Assembly (NCBI GenBank): GCA_017647065.1
Contig: JAGCLI010000031.1
Span: 1 to 8,854, forward strand
DNA length: 8,854 bases
Reading direction: 5' to 3'
Source of the DNA: Bacteroidales bacterium
GTDB taxonomy: Bacteria > Bacteroidota > Bacteroidia > Bacteroidales > P3
The notes beneath the pieces are model-generated. The model searched no databases, had not been told where the DNA came from, and saw only the letters and a program-made list of their open reading frames with translations. This document shows, piece by piece, positions 1-6,856 of this stretch. The position numbers and the translations under genes were made by a program. Every line of letters begins with the position of its first letter. Position 1 is the stretch's first letter.

Positions 1-1
1 C

Positions 2-457
2 GCAAAATATAGTCCTGATGGAAAGCATATTGTTTCTGCTTCACGTGATTCTACTATTAAAATTTGGGACGCAAACACAGGAAAATGCTTGCAAACCTTA
101 GAAGGACACACAAAATGCGTTAATACAGCAGAATATAGTCCTTGCGGAAAGTATATTGTCTCTGCATCAGATGATAAAACCAACAAAATATGGGAAGCAA
201 ACACAGGAATATGCCTGCAAACCTTAAAAGGACATTCTTCTTACGTTTTTTCTGCACAATATAGTCCTGATTGCAAACAAATTATCTCTTCTTCCGTAGA
301 TAAAACCATTAAAATATGGGACGCAAACAGCGGAAATTGTCTTCAAACCTTAAAAGGACACGAAGATAGCGTAATTACCGCAAAATATAGTCCTGATGGC
401 ACAAAAATTATCAGCGGTTCAAGAGATGGAATTATTAAGATTTGGAAAGAAAAATAA
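2..457 (+). CDS. WD40-repeat protein, C-terminal part (5' end outside window)
   Basis: The frame is open from the first bases of the window to a TAA at 455-457, giving about 151 residues of a longer protein. It consists of WD40 beta-propeller repeats, a scaffold that usually binds other proteins. Each unit is exactly 42 residues and follows the pattern A-x-Y-S-P-D-G, I-x-S-x-S-x-D-x-T-I-K-I-W-D, A-N-T-G-x-C-L-Q-T-L, G-H. Three GH-to-IW repeats are complete, the first is cut by the window edge, and the protein ends three residues after the last IW. The nearest in-window start-like codon (TTG at 89) lies inside a repeat and is not the true start. The second and third units carry a Cys at neighbouring turn positions (SPCG and SPDC instead of SPDG). 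Propellers usually have about seven blades, so several more, and perhaps an effector or NTPase domain, should lie upstream. The gene converges on the plug gene. The WD40 assignment is secure; the function is unknown. Confidence 0.93.
   Translation, partial: AKYSPDGKHIVSASRDSTIKIWDANTGKCLQTLEGHTKCVNTAEYSPCGKYIVSASDDKTNKIWEANTGICLQTLKGHSSYVFSAQYSPDCKQIISSSVDKTIKIWDANSGNCLQTLKGHEDSVITAKYSPDGTKIISGSRDGIIKIWKEK
2..457 (+). repeat. 126-bp tandem repeat encoding WD40 units
   Basis: Units begin at 2, 128, 254 and 380, an exact 126-bp period; the last copy is cut after 78 bp by the end of the gene. Conservation is visible at the DNA level: each copy opens with GCA-(A/G/C)AATATAGTCCT, and the stretches encoding IKIW, AN(T/S)G and CLQTL are near-identical in the full copies. 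Divergence is concentrated in the residues after the GH pair and in the loop around the SxSxD segment. The match suggests recent duplication or gene conversion among units. Confidence 0.9.
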
Positions 458-491
458 GCATTTTAATTTGACTTGCGAGCGTTTTATTTTT
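450..491. terminator. Possible bidirectional terminator between convergent genes
   Basis: AAAAATAA at 450-457 can pair with TTATTTTT at 484-491, flanked by a GC pair on each side (458-459 and 479-480) with a bulge. Both arms overlap the stop codons of the two convergent genes, and each strand ends in a U-rich run. The stem is almost all A/T and imperfect, so this is a weak call based on position as much as structure. Confidence 0.25.
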
Positions 492-1755
492 ACCAATTAA
501 CTTCTTGGGTTGTGAAGCCTATGAGGCTTTCGTAGTTATTACCTAATTCTCGGTAGTAAACAAAGGCTGTGTAGGTGTTTTTGGTTTCAAAATGATCGCC
601 CTCTATCTCTTTTGTTGTGGAAAGTGGGCTATTGTGTGGGCGAAAAAGGATTTGATAGTTGTAATAGCCTTGTTTTAATAGCATTTTAAGGGTATAGCAA
701 TTTAAATGCGGATCAAAAGTAAAGCGATTCAACTCTCCTAATCTCCATTGACTCATTTCTCCAACGGCATAATAGTTTCCCTCCATATTTAGTTGAGCTG
801 GCAGATAGAAACAAACCCATGCGTAATCGCTTCCAAGCTCTGGGCTCTCTCCTATGTCGTTTCTTACATAGTATGCTCCGTTTATATCGGAGTAACTAAC
901 GTATGGAATATGTGTTTTGATTTGTTCGGGTTTTAATCTAACGACATTTTCTCCTCCTACATAGTCAATATTATCTATAAAGGCTGTTCGGTGACGTAGG
1001 CTTGTGAAATCAAATTGTCGAAATTCGTTTCCTCCAAGAAATATATTCTCTGGTTTTAGGCGATAGTGCAATTCTTTTCCTATACTTTCGTTTAGGGGCA
1101 AGAATCGTTGATTATCTATTCTTCCGTTTTGTTGTACTAAAACTTTTACATCGTTATATGGATTGTTTAGTGAGGTTGGGCCAATTGTTCTAACGACTAC
1201 TTCTACTTCTTGTGCTTTATTTCTTAGGGAAGGCTCTCTTGTGGGTTTTATTTCTATGCCTGTGGCGGTTTGAAGGTCAAGACAATAAAATTTTTTAGTA
1301 AAAATGACTTTGTCGGGCTCGCCTTCGTGAAATACTTTAATGATATAATTTCCACTTTTTGTTGGTCGCATTTGTTCGGAAGGGATTGCTTGTTCGTAAT
1401 GAACATATCGGCAAAGGGTATTAAAGGAATTGTTGTAGTTTTCTATGATTGCTGTTTCAAATCCTTCGATGTATTCGTATGGTTCAAGCTCACTTTGTGT
1501 CCAATCGCTATTGCAATGAATTATTGTGTATTCGTAGCGTGAGGTTTCTTCACCTATTTCGTCAAATTTCAAGATAAGCGATTCATATTCTCCTAATCGG
1601 GCAATTGGAAGTGAAAGATCGGCGTTTTTACTCTCTAATTTTACGGTTTTAATCAAGGGAGAATAAATCACATCTGAATATACAAATTGGGCGTAAAGTG
1701 ATTCTACGCCCAATATCAATATTATGAAGAAAAATATTCTAAACTTATTTTTCAT
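490..1755 (-). CDS. Type IX secretion system plug protein (DUF5103 family)
   Basis: This 421-residue exported protein matches the DUF5103 family. The family member in Flavobacterium is the plug protein, which closes the periplasmic side of the SprA translocon channel in the outer membrane. Residues 1-22 form a signal peptide (basic start, hydrophobic core, cleavage likely after LYA, before Gln23) with no lipobox Cys. Segments recognised as typical of the family are the Y-T-I-I-H-C-N-S-D-W region at 76-85, the E-P-Y-E-Y-I-E-G-F region at 91-99, SGNYIIKVF at 134-142, GGNEFRQFDF at 241-250 and the DIGE region at 300-303. The length is normal for the family. It is the last gene of a four-gene run, starting 2 bp after the aminopeptidase stop. 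The channel genes (sprA, porV) are not in the window. Family assignment rests on remembered motifs; the plug role is known for the family, not shown here. Confidence 0.85.
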   Translation of the reverse strand: MKNKFRIFFFIILILGVESLYAQFVYSDVIYSPLIKTVKLESKNADLSLPIARLGEYESLILKFDEIGEETSRYEYTIIHCNSDWTQSELEPYEYIEGFETAIIENYNNSFNTLCRYVHYEQAIPSEQMRPTKSGNYIIKVFHEGEPDKVIFTKKFYCLDLQTATGIEIKPTREPSLRNKAQEVEVVVRTIGPTSLNNPYNDVKVLVQQNGRIDNQRFLPLNESIGKELHYRLKPENIFLGGNEFRQFDFTSLRHRTAFIDNIDYVGGENVVRLKPEQIKTHIPYVSYSDINGAYYVRNDIGESPELGSDYAWVCFYLPAQLNMEGNYYAVGEMSQWRLGELNRFTFDPHLNCYTLKMLLKQGYYNYQILFRPHNSPLSTTKEIEGDHFETKNTYTAFVYYRELGNNYESLIGFTTQEVNW

Positions 1756-1757
1756 AA

Positions 1758-3149
1758 TTAAAGAGACATTTGTTCTTCTATTTCATTTACTGTTTTTGGA
1801 ATATACTTTCCTAATAATCTACAACCGTCTGTTGTTACTAAAAGGTCGTCTTCTATTCTTATTCCGCCGAAATCTTTATAGGTTTCTAAGACTTTGTAGT
1901 CTATAAAGTCGTTGCATTTGTTTTCTGCTTTCCATTTATCAATCAATGCAGGAATAAAATAACATCCCGGTTCGTTTGTGATTACGAATCCTTCTTGTAA
2001 TTCTCTTCCAAGACGCAATGAAGAAAGCCCAAATTGAGTTGAGCGAACGTTTTTCTTGTCGTAGCCAACGTAATTCTCACCATAATTTTCCATATCGTGA
2101 ACATCTAAGCCCATCATGTGACCTAAGCCGTGTGGCATAAACAATCCCATTGCTCCTGCTTTAACTGCATCTTGTATATTGCCTTTCATTATTCCTAATT
2201 CTTTCAATGCAGAGCCTAAACGTGTAACTGCTGCAAGGTGAATTTCAGAATATTTTACGCCAGGTTTAACTAAACTTGGCACAAGTTGTTGTGCAGCAAG
2301 CACTGCTTCGTAAATATCTTTTTGACGTTGAGAAAATTTTCCTCCAACAGGCACTGAACGTGTTATATCAGAACAATAGCCCATTGGATTTTCACAACCA
2401 GCATCAGAAACAATCATTCTTTCTTTTTTAATTTGCAAAGAATGGTCGTGTCCGTGAAGAATTTCGCCGTGAGTTGTTAAAATAATTGGGAAAGACACAG
2501 GACCACCGCCACTAAGTGCTATTCCTTCCATTGCTCCTGCTATTTCGTATTCGTAAGTTCCTTCCTTAGCAGCCATTCTCATCATTGTAGTGTGCATCAA
2601 GTAAGCATTATCTACCGCTTTCTCAATTTCAATGATTTCTTCCTCTGATTTGATTGAACGTTGTTTTACACAAGCATTTATTAACTCAACACTAACGTAT
2701 GCTTTCACATATTCTCTTTCGATATGTAAAAGTTCTGAGATAAAATTAACGTTTTCCGCTCTGTAAGGTGGTGTAAAGTGAACTTTTCTTCCTGCAAAAA
2801 CTGCCTTATCTAAGAAAGCACGCAAATCAGTTATTGTTCCAACATTATCAACTCCTATTTCTTCGGCTCTATCTCTTAGACTTGGCACAGGACCTGTCCA
2901 TATTATATCGTCCATATCCACTTCTTCGCCAAACAAATATTCTTTTCCTTCATCAATATCAATAACCCCTACAAGATTTTGCAAAGCGTAGGCAAAGAAA
3001 TAGCGAAATGTGCTATCTTGTCTAAAAGTATATGTATTTGCTGGGTAATTAAAAGGGCTATCTCCATTACCTAAGATAAGGATTACACCACTTTTAACAT
3101 CTTTCATCAACTGTTTTCTTCTGTTTATATAGGTTTCTTTTGCGAACAT
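1758..3149 (-). CDS. pepP: Xaa-Pro aminopeptidase (M24B, aminopeptidase P family)
   Basis: This 463-residue cytoplasmic metalloenzyme should remove an N-terminal residue from peptides whose second residue is proline, using two divalent metal ions (usually Mn). An N-terminal AMP_N-type domain covers about residues 1-140 and the pita-bread catalytic domain about 165-445. All five metal ligands are present: Asp249 (VSDAG), Asp261 (SDITRS), His344 (HGLGHMMG), Glu393 (NEPG) and Glu433 (RIED). His232, His340 and His351 match the extra conserved histidines of the family. There is no signal peptide. The ATG at 3149 is followed directly by the usual AMP_N start, and no better start is seen upstream. 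It lies 13 bp after the small membrane-protein gene and 2 bp before the plug gene, so it is probably cotranscribed. The length fits the Bacteroidota enzymes. The family is certain; the gene symbol is by analogy with Escherichia coli. Confidence 0.93.
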   Translation of the reverse strand: MFAKETYINRRKQLMKDVKSGVILILGNGDSPFNYPANTYTFRQDSTFRYFFAYALQNLVGVIDIDEGKEYLFGEEVDMDDIIWTGPVPSLRDRAEEIGVDNVGTITDLRAFLDKAVFAGRKVHFTPPYRAENVNFISELLHIEREYVKAYVSVELINACVKQRSIKSEEEIIEIEKAVDNAYLMHTTMMRMAAKEGTYEYEIAGAMEGIALSGGGPVSFPIILTTHGEILHGHDHSLQIKKERMIVSDAGCENPMGYCSDITRSVPVGGKFSQRQKDIYEAVLAAQQLVPSLVKPGVKYSEIHLAAVTRLGSALKELGIMKGNIQDAVKAGAMGLFMPHGLGHMMGLDVHDMENYGENYVGYDKKNVRSTQFGLSSLRLGRELQEGFVITNEPGCYFIPALIDKWKAENKCNDFIDYKVLETYKDFGGIRIEDDLLVTTDGCRLLGKYIPKTVNEIEEQMSL

Positions 3150-3162
3150 ATTATTCTATTTT

Positions 3163-3570
3163 TTAATTTACGTTTGAAAATACATTATTTCTTTTTCCTG
3201 CTTCAAGAATTGGAAGATTGGCTTCGGTAGGTATATAAATCACTGTTTTTTCGTTAAGATTTTCTTGATTTTTTACCCAAAGATATTGAATATATGTTGA
3301 AGTCAATGTTCCGTTTTCTATCTTCATTGCTTCTGCAGCTCCTTTTGCTCTTTCTATTTCGGCTTTTGCATTTAATTTTTCTGCTTCAAGGTTTGCTCTT
3401 GCTTCTTCTACTTTAATTCTTCTGTTTTGTTCTGCTTCTGCAAGTTGAGCTCTTCCTCTCATTTCTTGACTCCAAACTCTGTAAACAGGCATTCCAAACA
3501 TTGCTATGCCAATAAAAGCAACTACAACTACTATTAAAATTACTATGTGTTTTGGTTTTATTGTGTACAT
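3163..3570 (-). CDS. Small membrane-anchored protein resembling the C-terminal half of stomatin/prohibitin proteins
   Basis: This 135-residue protein has one hydrophobic segment at about residues 9-31. A long charged helix rich in Ala, Glu, Arg and Lys follows at about 33-85, with repeats such as AEAEQNRR and KAEIERAKGAAEA. A short C-terminal segment then contains TVIYIPTEANLPIL (about 109-122). The Ala/Glu helix followed by a tyrosine/isoleucine-proline strand ending in NLPIL resembles the region after the SPFH (Band 7) domain in stomatin and prohibitin-like proteins, but the SPFH domain itself is absent. The helix probably forms a coiled coil, which would let the protein assemble into oligomers at the inner membrane. 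The ATG at 3570 is 4 bp after the pepD stop, and the gene ends 13 bp before the aminopeptidase start. The relation to SPFH proteins is my inference from motif resemblance. The function is unknown. Confidence 0.85.
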   Translation of the reverse strand: MYTIKPKHIVILIVVVVAFIGIAMFGMPVYRVWSQEMRGRAQLAEAEQNRRIKVEEARANLEAEKLNAKAEIERAKGAAEAMKIENGTLTSTYIQYLWVKNQENLNEKTVIYIPTEANLPILEAGKRNNVFSNVN

Positions 3571-3574
3571 AAGG

Positions 3575-5029
3575 CTAAATGTTTTTTAATATTTCTAATG
3601 TGTGTTTCCAATAAAGCTCTACGGTTTTTATTTCTAAGCGTTCGTCAGGTGAATGCACTCCACGAAGTGTTGGACCGTAAGAAATCATATCCATTCCTGG
3701 ATATTTCTCTCCTATCAAACCACATTCTAAGCCTGCATGTATTGCTCTTACTATTGGTTCTTTATTAAATAATTTCTTGTAAGCATCAACTGCTATTTTT
3801 AATATTTTACTTTCTGGATTAGGTGCCCAACCTGGGTAACCATCTCCGTGTTCTACGTCTGCTCCTGCTAATAAGAAACAACTTTCTACTCTATATGCTG
3901 CTGCGTATTTTGCACTTTCTACCGAAGAACGTTGAGATGTTGTGATAAAGAAGTGATCTTCTTTCATTTTTACTGAGGCTAAGTTTGTAGATGTTTCAAC
4001 AAATCCTGGTATTTCTCTACTCATAGCCAATACTCCGTGAGGACAAGCGTATAAAACATTCAAAAGATTGTCTTGACTTAACATATCTACTACAAAGGCT
4101 GGCTTTTCAACTTCCGATAGAGTGATTTCCATATCTGGTTCTGTTGTGCGGAATTCGTATTTCAAATCTACTGCAAATTTTTCTACGATTTCTTTCATTA
4201 ACTCTACGTCTGCTTGTGCTACAACAAAGGTTGCATTTGCTTCTCTTGCTATTGCGTTGCGAAGATTTCCTCCTTCAAAACAAGAAAGTCTTAAATCCAT
4301 TTCTTTATCTAATGACCAAAGAATACGATTCAATATTTTATTTGCACAAGCTAAGCCTTTATTTATATCATCTCCTGAGTGTCCTCCTTTAAGTCCTTTT
4401 ACCATTATTTTAAATGCAGGTGCGTCTGGAGTTTCTTCTTTATCGTATGGAAGTTTTGCTACTGTGTCAATTCCTCCTGCACAACCAATGAAGATTTCTC
4501 CTTCATCTTCACTGTCAAGGTTAAGAAGTATTCTACTTTTTAATACATCTGCTGAAAGGGCTTCTGCTCCTGATAGTCCTGTTTCTTCATCTACTGTGAA
4601 TAAACATTCTATTGGTCCGTGTTCTATGTCGTTTGCATCTAAGATTGCTAAGGCTGTTGCAACTCCTATGCCATCATCTGCTCCTAATGTAGTGCCATCG
4701 GCTTTTAACCATTCGCCTTCTATTTTTGGAACAATGGCATCTTTTTCAAAATCAAAGTCTTTATCGCTATTTTTCTCACACACCATATCTATATGTGATT
4801 GTAAGCAAACCCAAGGTGAGTTTTCTTTTCCTTTTGTTGCTCCTTTACGAATTATTACGTTGCCAATTTCATCTGAAACGTACTCTAAGTTTCTTTCTTT
4901 TGCCCAATTGACTAAGTATTCTGTCATTTTTTCTTCGTGTTTTGAAGGTCTTGGGATTGAAAGTATTTCTCCAAAAAATCTAAATAGGCTTTTTGGTTCT
5001 AAATCTGCTAAAATACTATTGTTTGCCAT
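3575..5029 (-). CDS. pepD: Aminoacyl-histidine dipeptidase (beta-alanyl-histidine dipeptidase), peptidase family M20C
   Basis: This 484-residue cytosolic di-zinc peptidase hydrolyses Xaa-His and other dipeptides. Metal and catalytic residues line up with the known Vibrio PepD positions, shifted by one or two. The ligands are His79 (QSHIDMV), Asp118 (GADDG), Glu149, Asp172 (NLDSED) and His459 (GVHSPDE). The catalytic pair is Asp81 and Glu148 (DEETG). The segment LKGGHSG at 213-219 begins the lid (dimerisation) domain, which runs to about 395, before the chain returns to the catalytic domain. The length is typical. The ATG at 5029 is preceded by a strongly A-rich leader on the coding strand. 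The gene ends in TAG at 3575-3577 and leads a tightly packed run of four genes. No TAnnTTTG element was found just upstream, so it may be read from the yeiH promoter or from an unrecognised one. Confidence 0.95.
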   Translation of the reverse strand: MANNSILADLEPKSLFRFFGEILSIPRPSKHEEKMTEYLVNWAKERNLEYVSDEIGNVIIRKGATKGKENSPWVCLQSHIDMVCEKNSDKDFDFEKDAIVPKIEGEWLKADGTTLGADDGIGVATALAILDANDIEHGPIECLFTVDEETGLSGAEALSADVLKSRILLNLDSEDEGEIFIGCAGGIDTVAKLPYDKEETPDAPAFKIMVKGLKGGHSGDDINKGLACANKILNRILWSLDKEMDLRLSCFEGGNLRNAIAREANATFVVAQADVELMKEIVEKFAVDLKYEFRTTEPDMEITLSEVEKPAFVVDMLSQDNLLNVLYACPHGVLAMSREIPGFVETSTNLASVKMKEDHFFITTSQRSSVESAKYAAAYRVESCFLLAGADVEHGDGYPGWAPNPESKILKIAVDAYKKLFNKEPIVRAIHAGLECGLIGEKYPGMDMISYGPTLRGVHSPDERLEIKTVELYWKHTLEILKNI

Positions 5030-5174
5030 ATCTTTTTTTTGTTTAATTTTCTTTTAATTTTTAACGTCTTTATTTGCGTAATATTATTTCTTTGTTTTTT
5101 TAATTTTTTTCTTTACTTTTTTCAATTTTTTCTTTGATTTTTTTTAATTTTTCTTTGATTTTTTTTGGCCCTTC
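5030..5174. other. A/T-rich spacer between yeiH and pepD
   Basis: This 145-bp spacer is dominated by T runs on the plus strand (A runs in the minus-strand transcript). It contains a 21-bp tandem repeat (5103-5165) and more degenerate copies of the same TTAATTTTTCTTT theme near pepD (about 5041-5062). No TAnnTTTG promoter element or U-tract terminator was seen for the minus-strand genes. The A-rich stretch just before the pepD ATG fits the A-rich leaders that favour translation initiation in Bacteroidota. Confidence 0.6.
5103..5165 (-). repeat. 21-bp tandem repeat, three copies, encoding a Lys/Glu heptad if read through
   Basis: Units lie at 5145-5165, 5124-5144 and 5103-5123. On the minus strand, in the frame of the upstream yeiH gene, the first two would encode KKIKEKL and KKIKEKI; the third is a degenerate version (E-K-S-K-E-K-N) followed by TAA at 5100-5102. 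The first two copies differ at one base. There is no ATG in this frame, so it is not a separate gene. It may be simple A-rich repeat DNA or a lost or read-through tail of the YeiH protein. Confidence 0.6.
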
Positions 5175-6083
5175 TTAGATAAAGAAGAAAAAGGTTGATA
5201 TTGAGATAATTATCCACAAGACTAACCCAAGTATAAAAGGTCTTATGCCTACGGTTTTCAAATCTGAAAGAGAAAATCCACTACCTATCATAAATAAGGC
5301 TAAAACCATTCCTCTTTTTCCTATGTAAGAAAGCACGCTATAAGCCGGTTGTCCCACAGGAATAAAGCCTGCAATGAGGATTGCTACAATAAAATAGAGT
5401 ATAAACCAAGGTATTTTTATTTTTCCTTTGCCTGAGTTTTCTTTTTTATTGATTAACAAAACTAAGAGTGAGAGAGGAATTATCCAAAGCGTTCTTGCGA
5501 GTTTTACTGTCGTTGCTACTTGCAATGCTTCTTTGCCATATTCGGCTCCTGCGCCAACAACTGACGAGGTATCGTGAATTGCGATTGCTGCCCAATAGCC
5601 AAAACTTTCTTGACTCATATTAAAATATTCTCCAACAAAGGGAAAAATAAATAAAGCTATGGCATTAAGCACAAAAACAACGGTTAAGGAAAAGGAAATT
5701 TGACTATCCTTTGCTCCAACAATAGGAGAAACTGCCGCAATAGCACTTCCACCACAGATTGCAGTGCCTGAACTAATAAGAGTCGCAGTGTTTTTATCTA
5801 CCTTAAAGAGTTTGCCAAGCAAAAGCCCTATTAGAAAGACCAAAACAACCGAACAAGCCGTCAAAACAATACCTTTTGAGGATACTTCTATAACTTGTTG
5901 AAGATTCATACCAAATCCCATAAGTACAACAGAGTATTGCAAAAGAGGAGATGAATATTTTTTGTATTGAAACGGCTTTTCAATTTTTAGAAGCGAAAAT
6001 AATATACCACAAAACAAAGCCATAGGTGCTGAAACGAATGGGAAAAAGCAGAGAATTGCTATTATATAGTAGAGATATTTCAT
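5175..6083 (-). CDS. YeiH/UPF0324 family membrane protein (putative sulfate exporter family)
   Basis: This 302-residue inner-membrane protein is almost entirely hydrophobic, with about nine or ten likely membrane segments. Family-typical blocks are the S-S-G-T-A-I-C-G-G-S-A-I-A-A region (about 105-118), AIHDTSSVVGAGA near the middle, TVKLARTLWIIP after it, and a glycine-rich final part containing KRGMVLALFMIGSG. The family is annotated as putative sulfate exporters, but the transported substrate is poorly established. I chose the ATG at 6083. An upstream in-frame TTG at 6098 would add five residues, but it falls inside the probable promoter element. At about 300 residues it is somewhat shorter than E. 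coli YeiH. It is transcribed divergently from dapB. The coding sequence ends in TAA at 5175-5177, directly followed by an open Lys/Glu frame (see findings). Confidence 0.9.
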   Translation of the reverse strand: MKYLYYIIAILCFFPFVSAPMALFCGILFSLLKIEKPFQYKKYSSPLLQYSVVLMGFGMNLQQVIEVSSKGIVLTACSVVLVFLIGLLLGKLFKVDKNTATLISSGTAICGGSAIAAVSPIVGAKDSQISFSLTVVFVLNAIALFIFPFVGEYFNMSQESFGYWAAIAIHDTSSVVGAGAEYGKEALQVATTVKLARTLWIIPLSLLVLLINKKENSGKGKIKIPWFILYFIVAILIAGFIPVGQPAYSVLSYIGKRGMVLALFMIGSGFSLSDLKTVGIRPFILGLVLWIIISISTFFFFI

Positions 6084-6095
6084 TTTCTTTTTTTG

Positions 6096-6103
6096 CAAAA
6101 ATA
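6096..6103 (-). promoter_or_regulatory. Bacteroidota-type -7 element for yeiH
   Basis: On the minus strand the sequence reads TATTTTTG, matching the TAnnTTTG consensus of the main Bacteroidota sigma factor, 12 bp upstream of the yeiH ATG at 6083. A TTTG (6115-6118) lies upstream but only 11 bp away, too close for the usual -33 spacing of about 19-21 bp. The leader would be only a few bases long. In A/T-rich DNA a chance match is possible. Confidence 0.4.
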
Positions 6104-6125
6104 GTATTTTTAAACAAACTATTCT

Positions 6126-6133
6126 TATCTTTG
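6126..6133 (+). promoter_or_regulatory. Bacteroidota-type -7 element for the dapB operon
   Basis: TATCTTTG fits TAnnTTTG exactly and lies 20 bp before the dapB ATG, so the leader would be about 15 bases. No clear -33 TTTG is present at the expected distance; the region there is TATTTTTAAAC. Its position in the divergent spacer and before a conserved gene supports it. Confidence 0.55.
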
Positions 6134-6153
6134 TAAAAAAAATTGCAAGAGAA

Positions 6154-6843
6154 ATGAATATCCTTATAATAGGTTACGGAAAAATGGGAAAAATGGTAGA
6201 GGAAATTGCTTTAAGTAAATCAGATACCATTGTAGGAATAATAGACAAAGATGAAGATTGGGAGAATTTTGACAAAAACAATTCTCTCAAAGATGTAGTA
6301 GCCATAGACTTCTCTATTCCAAGCAAAGTCTTAGAAAATATAGAAAAAGCATGGGAAAGAAACATTGCAATCGTTGTAGGCACAACAGGTTGGTATGATA
6401 AATTAGAAGAAATAACACAAAGAGCAAACCAAGAAAATAAAACACTATTTTGGGCGTCAAACTTTTCAATAGGAGTTTTTCTTTTCAATAAACTCAATGC
6501 TTATTTGGCAAATATGATGAAAGACTTTTCTGACTATAATCCACAGATTACGGAAATTCATCACATACATAAATTAGACGCTCCTTCGGGTACAGCGATT
6601 ACTTTGAGAGAAACTCTTGTTGAAAACCATAATATAAAAAAAGAAGACCTTAAAATAGAATCAATAAGAGAAGGAGAAGTTTGCGGAACTCACATAATAG
6701 ATTATCAGAGCGTGGTTGATGAAATAGAAATCAAACACACAGCTCACAATCGCAAAGGATTTGCAAGCGGAGCTGTTATGGCAGCACATTGGCTCTTAGG
6801 CAAAAAAGGCGTTTTTACAATGAAAGATTTTATAAATTTATAA
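6154..6843 (+). CDS. dapB: 4-hydroxy-tetrahydrodipicolinate reductase
   Basis: DapB reduces 4-hydroxy-tetrahydrodipicolinate to tetrahydrodipicolinate with NAD(P)H, in the diaminopimelate/lysine pathway that also feeds peptidoglycan. The 229-residue protein starts with a Rossmann nucleotide-binding motif (GYGKMG, residues 7-12). It carries GTTG at 76-79 and the signature EIHHIHKLDAPSGTA at 134-148, where His136 and Lys140 correspond to the catalytic His159 and Lys163 of the E. coli enzyme. FASGAVMAA near 203-211 is the usual C-terminal block. It is shorter than the 273-residue E. coli enzyme, as is common in Bacteroidota, and no motif is missing. The ATG at 6154 follows the -7 element closely. 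It is the first of three plus-strand genes with gaps of 13 and 4 bp, although the following two belong to sugar use rather than lysine synthesis. Confidence 0.96.
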   Translation: MNILIIGYGKMGKMVEEIALSKSDTIVGIIDKDEDWENFDKNNSLKDVVAIDFSIPSKVLENIEKAWERNIAIVVGTTGWYDKLEEITQRANQENKTLFWASNFSIGVFLFNKLNAYLANMMKDFSDYNPQITEIHHIHKLDAPSGTAITLRETLVENHNIKKEDLKIESIREGEVCGTHIIDYQSVVDEIEIKHTAHNRKGFASGAVMAAHWLLGKKGVFTMKDFINL

Positions 6844-6856
6844 CATAAAGCATAAA

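Noticed and set aside
1270..1906. Short plus-strand frames opposite the plug and aminopeptidase genes
   Set aside because: They are hydrophobic, motif-free and antisense to well-supported genes.
4122..5057. 311-codon open frame on the plus strand, opposite pepD
   Set aside because: It is fully antisense to a gene with a complete set of metal ligands. Its product is Ser/Phe/Leu-rich with no recognisable motif, as expected of a frame mirrored from a well-coded A/T-rich gene.
5171..5187. Hairpin CTTCTT-loop-AAGAAG at the yeiH stop as a terminator
   Set aside because: The stem is only six weak pairs and is followed by GGCC and an A run, not a U run, in the yeiH transcript, so it does not look like an intrinsic terminator.
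6096..6098. TTG start for yeiH, adding five residues
   Set aside because: It overlaps the probable -7 promoter element, and the ATG at 6083 gives a natural N-terminus for the first membrane segment.
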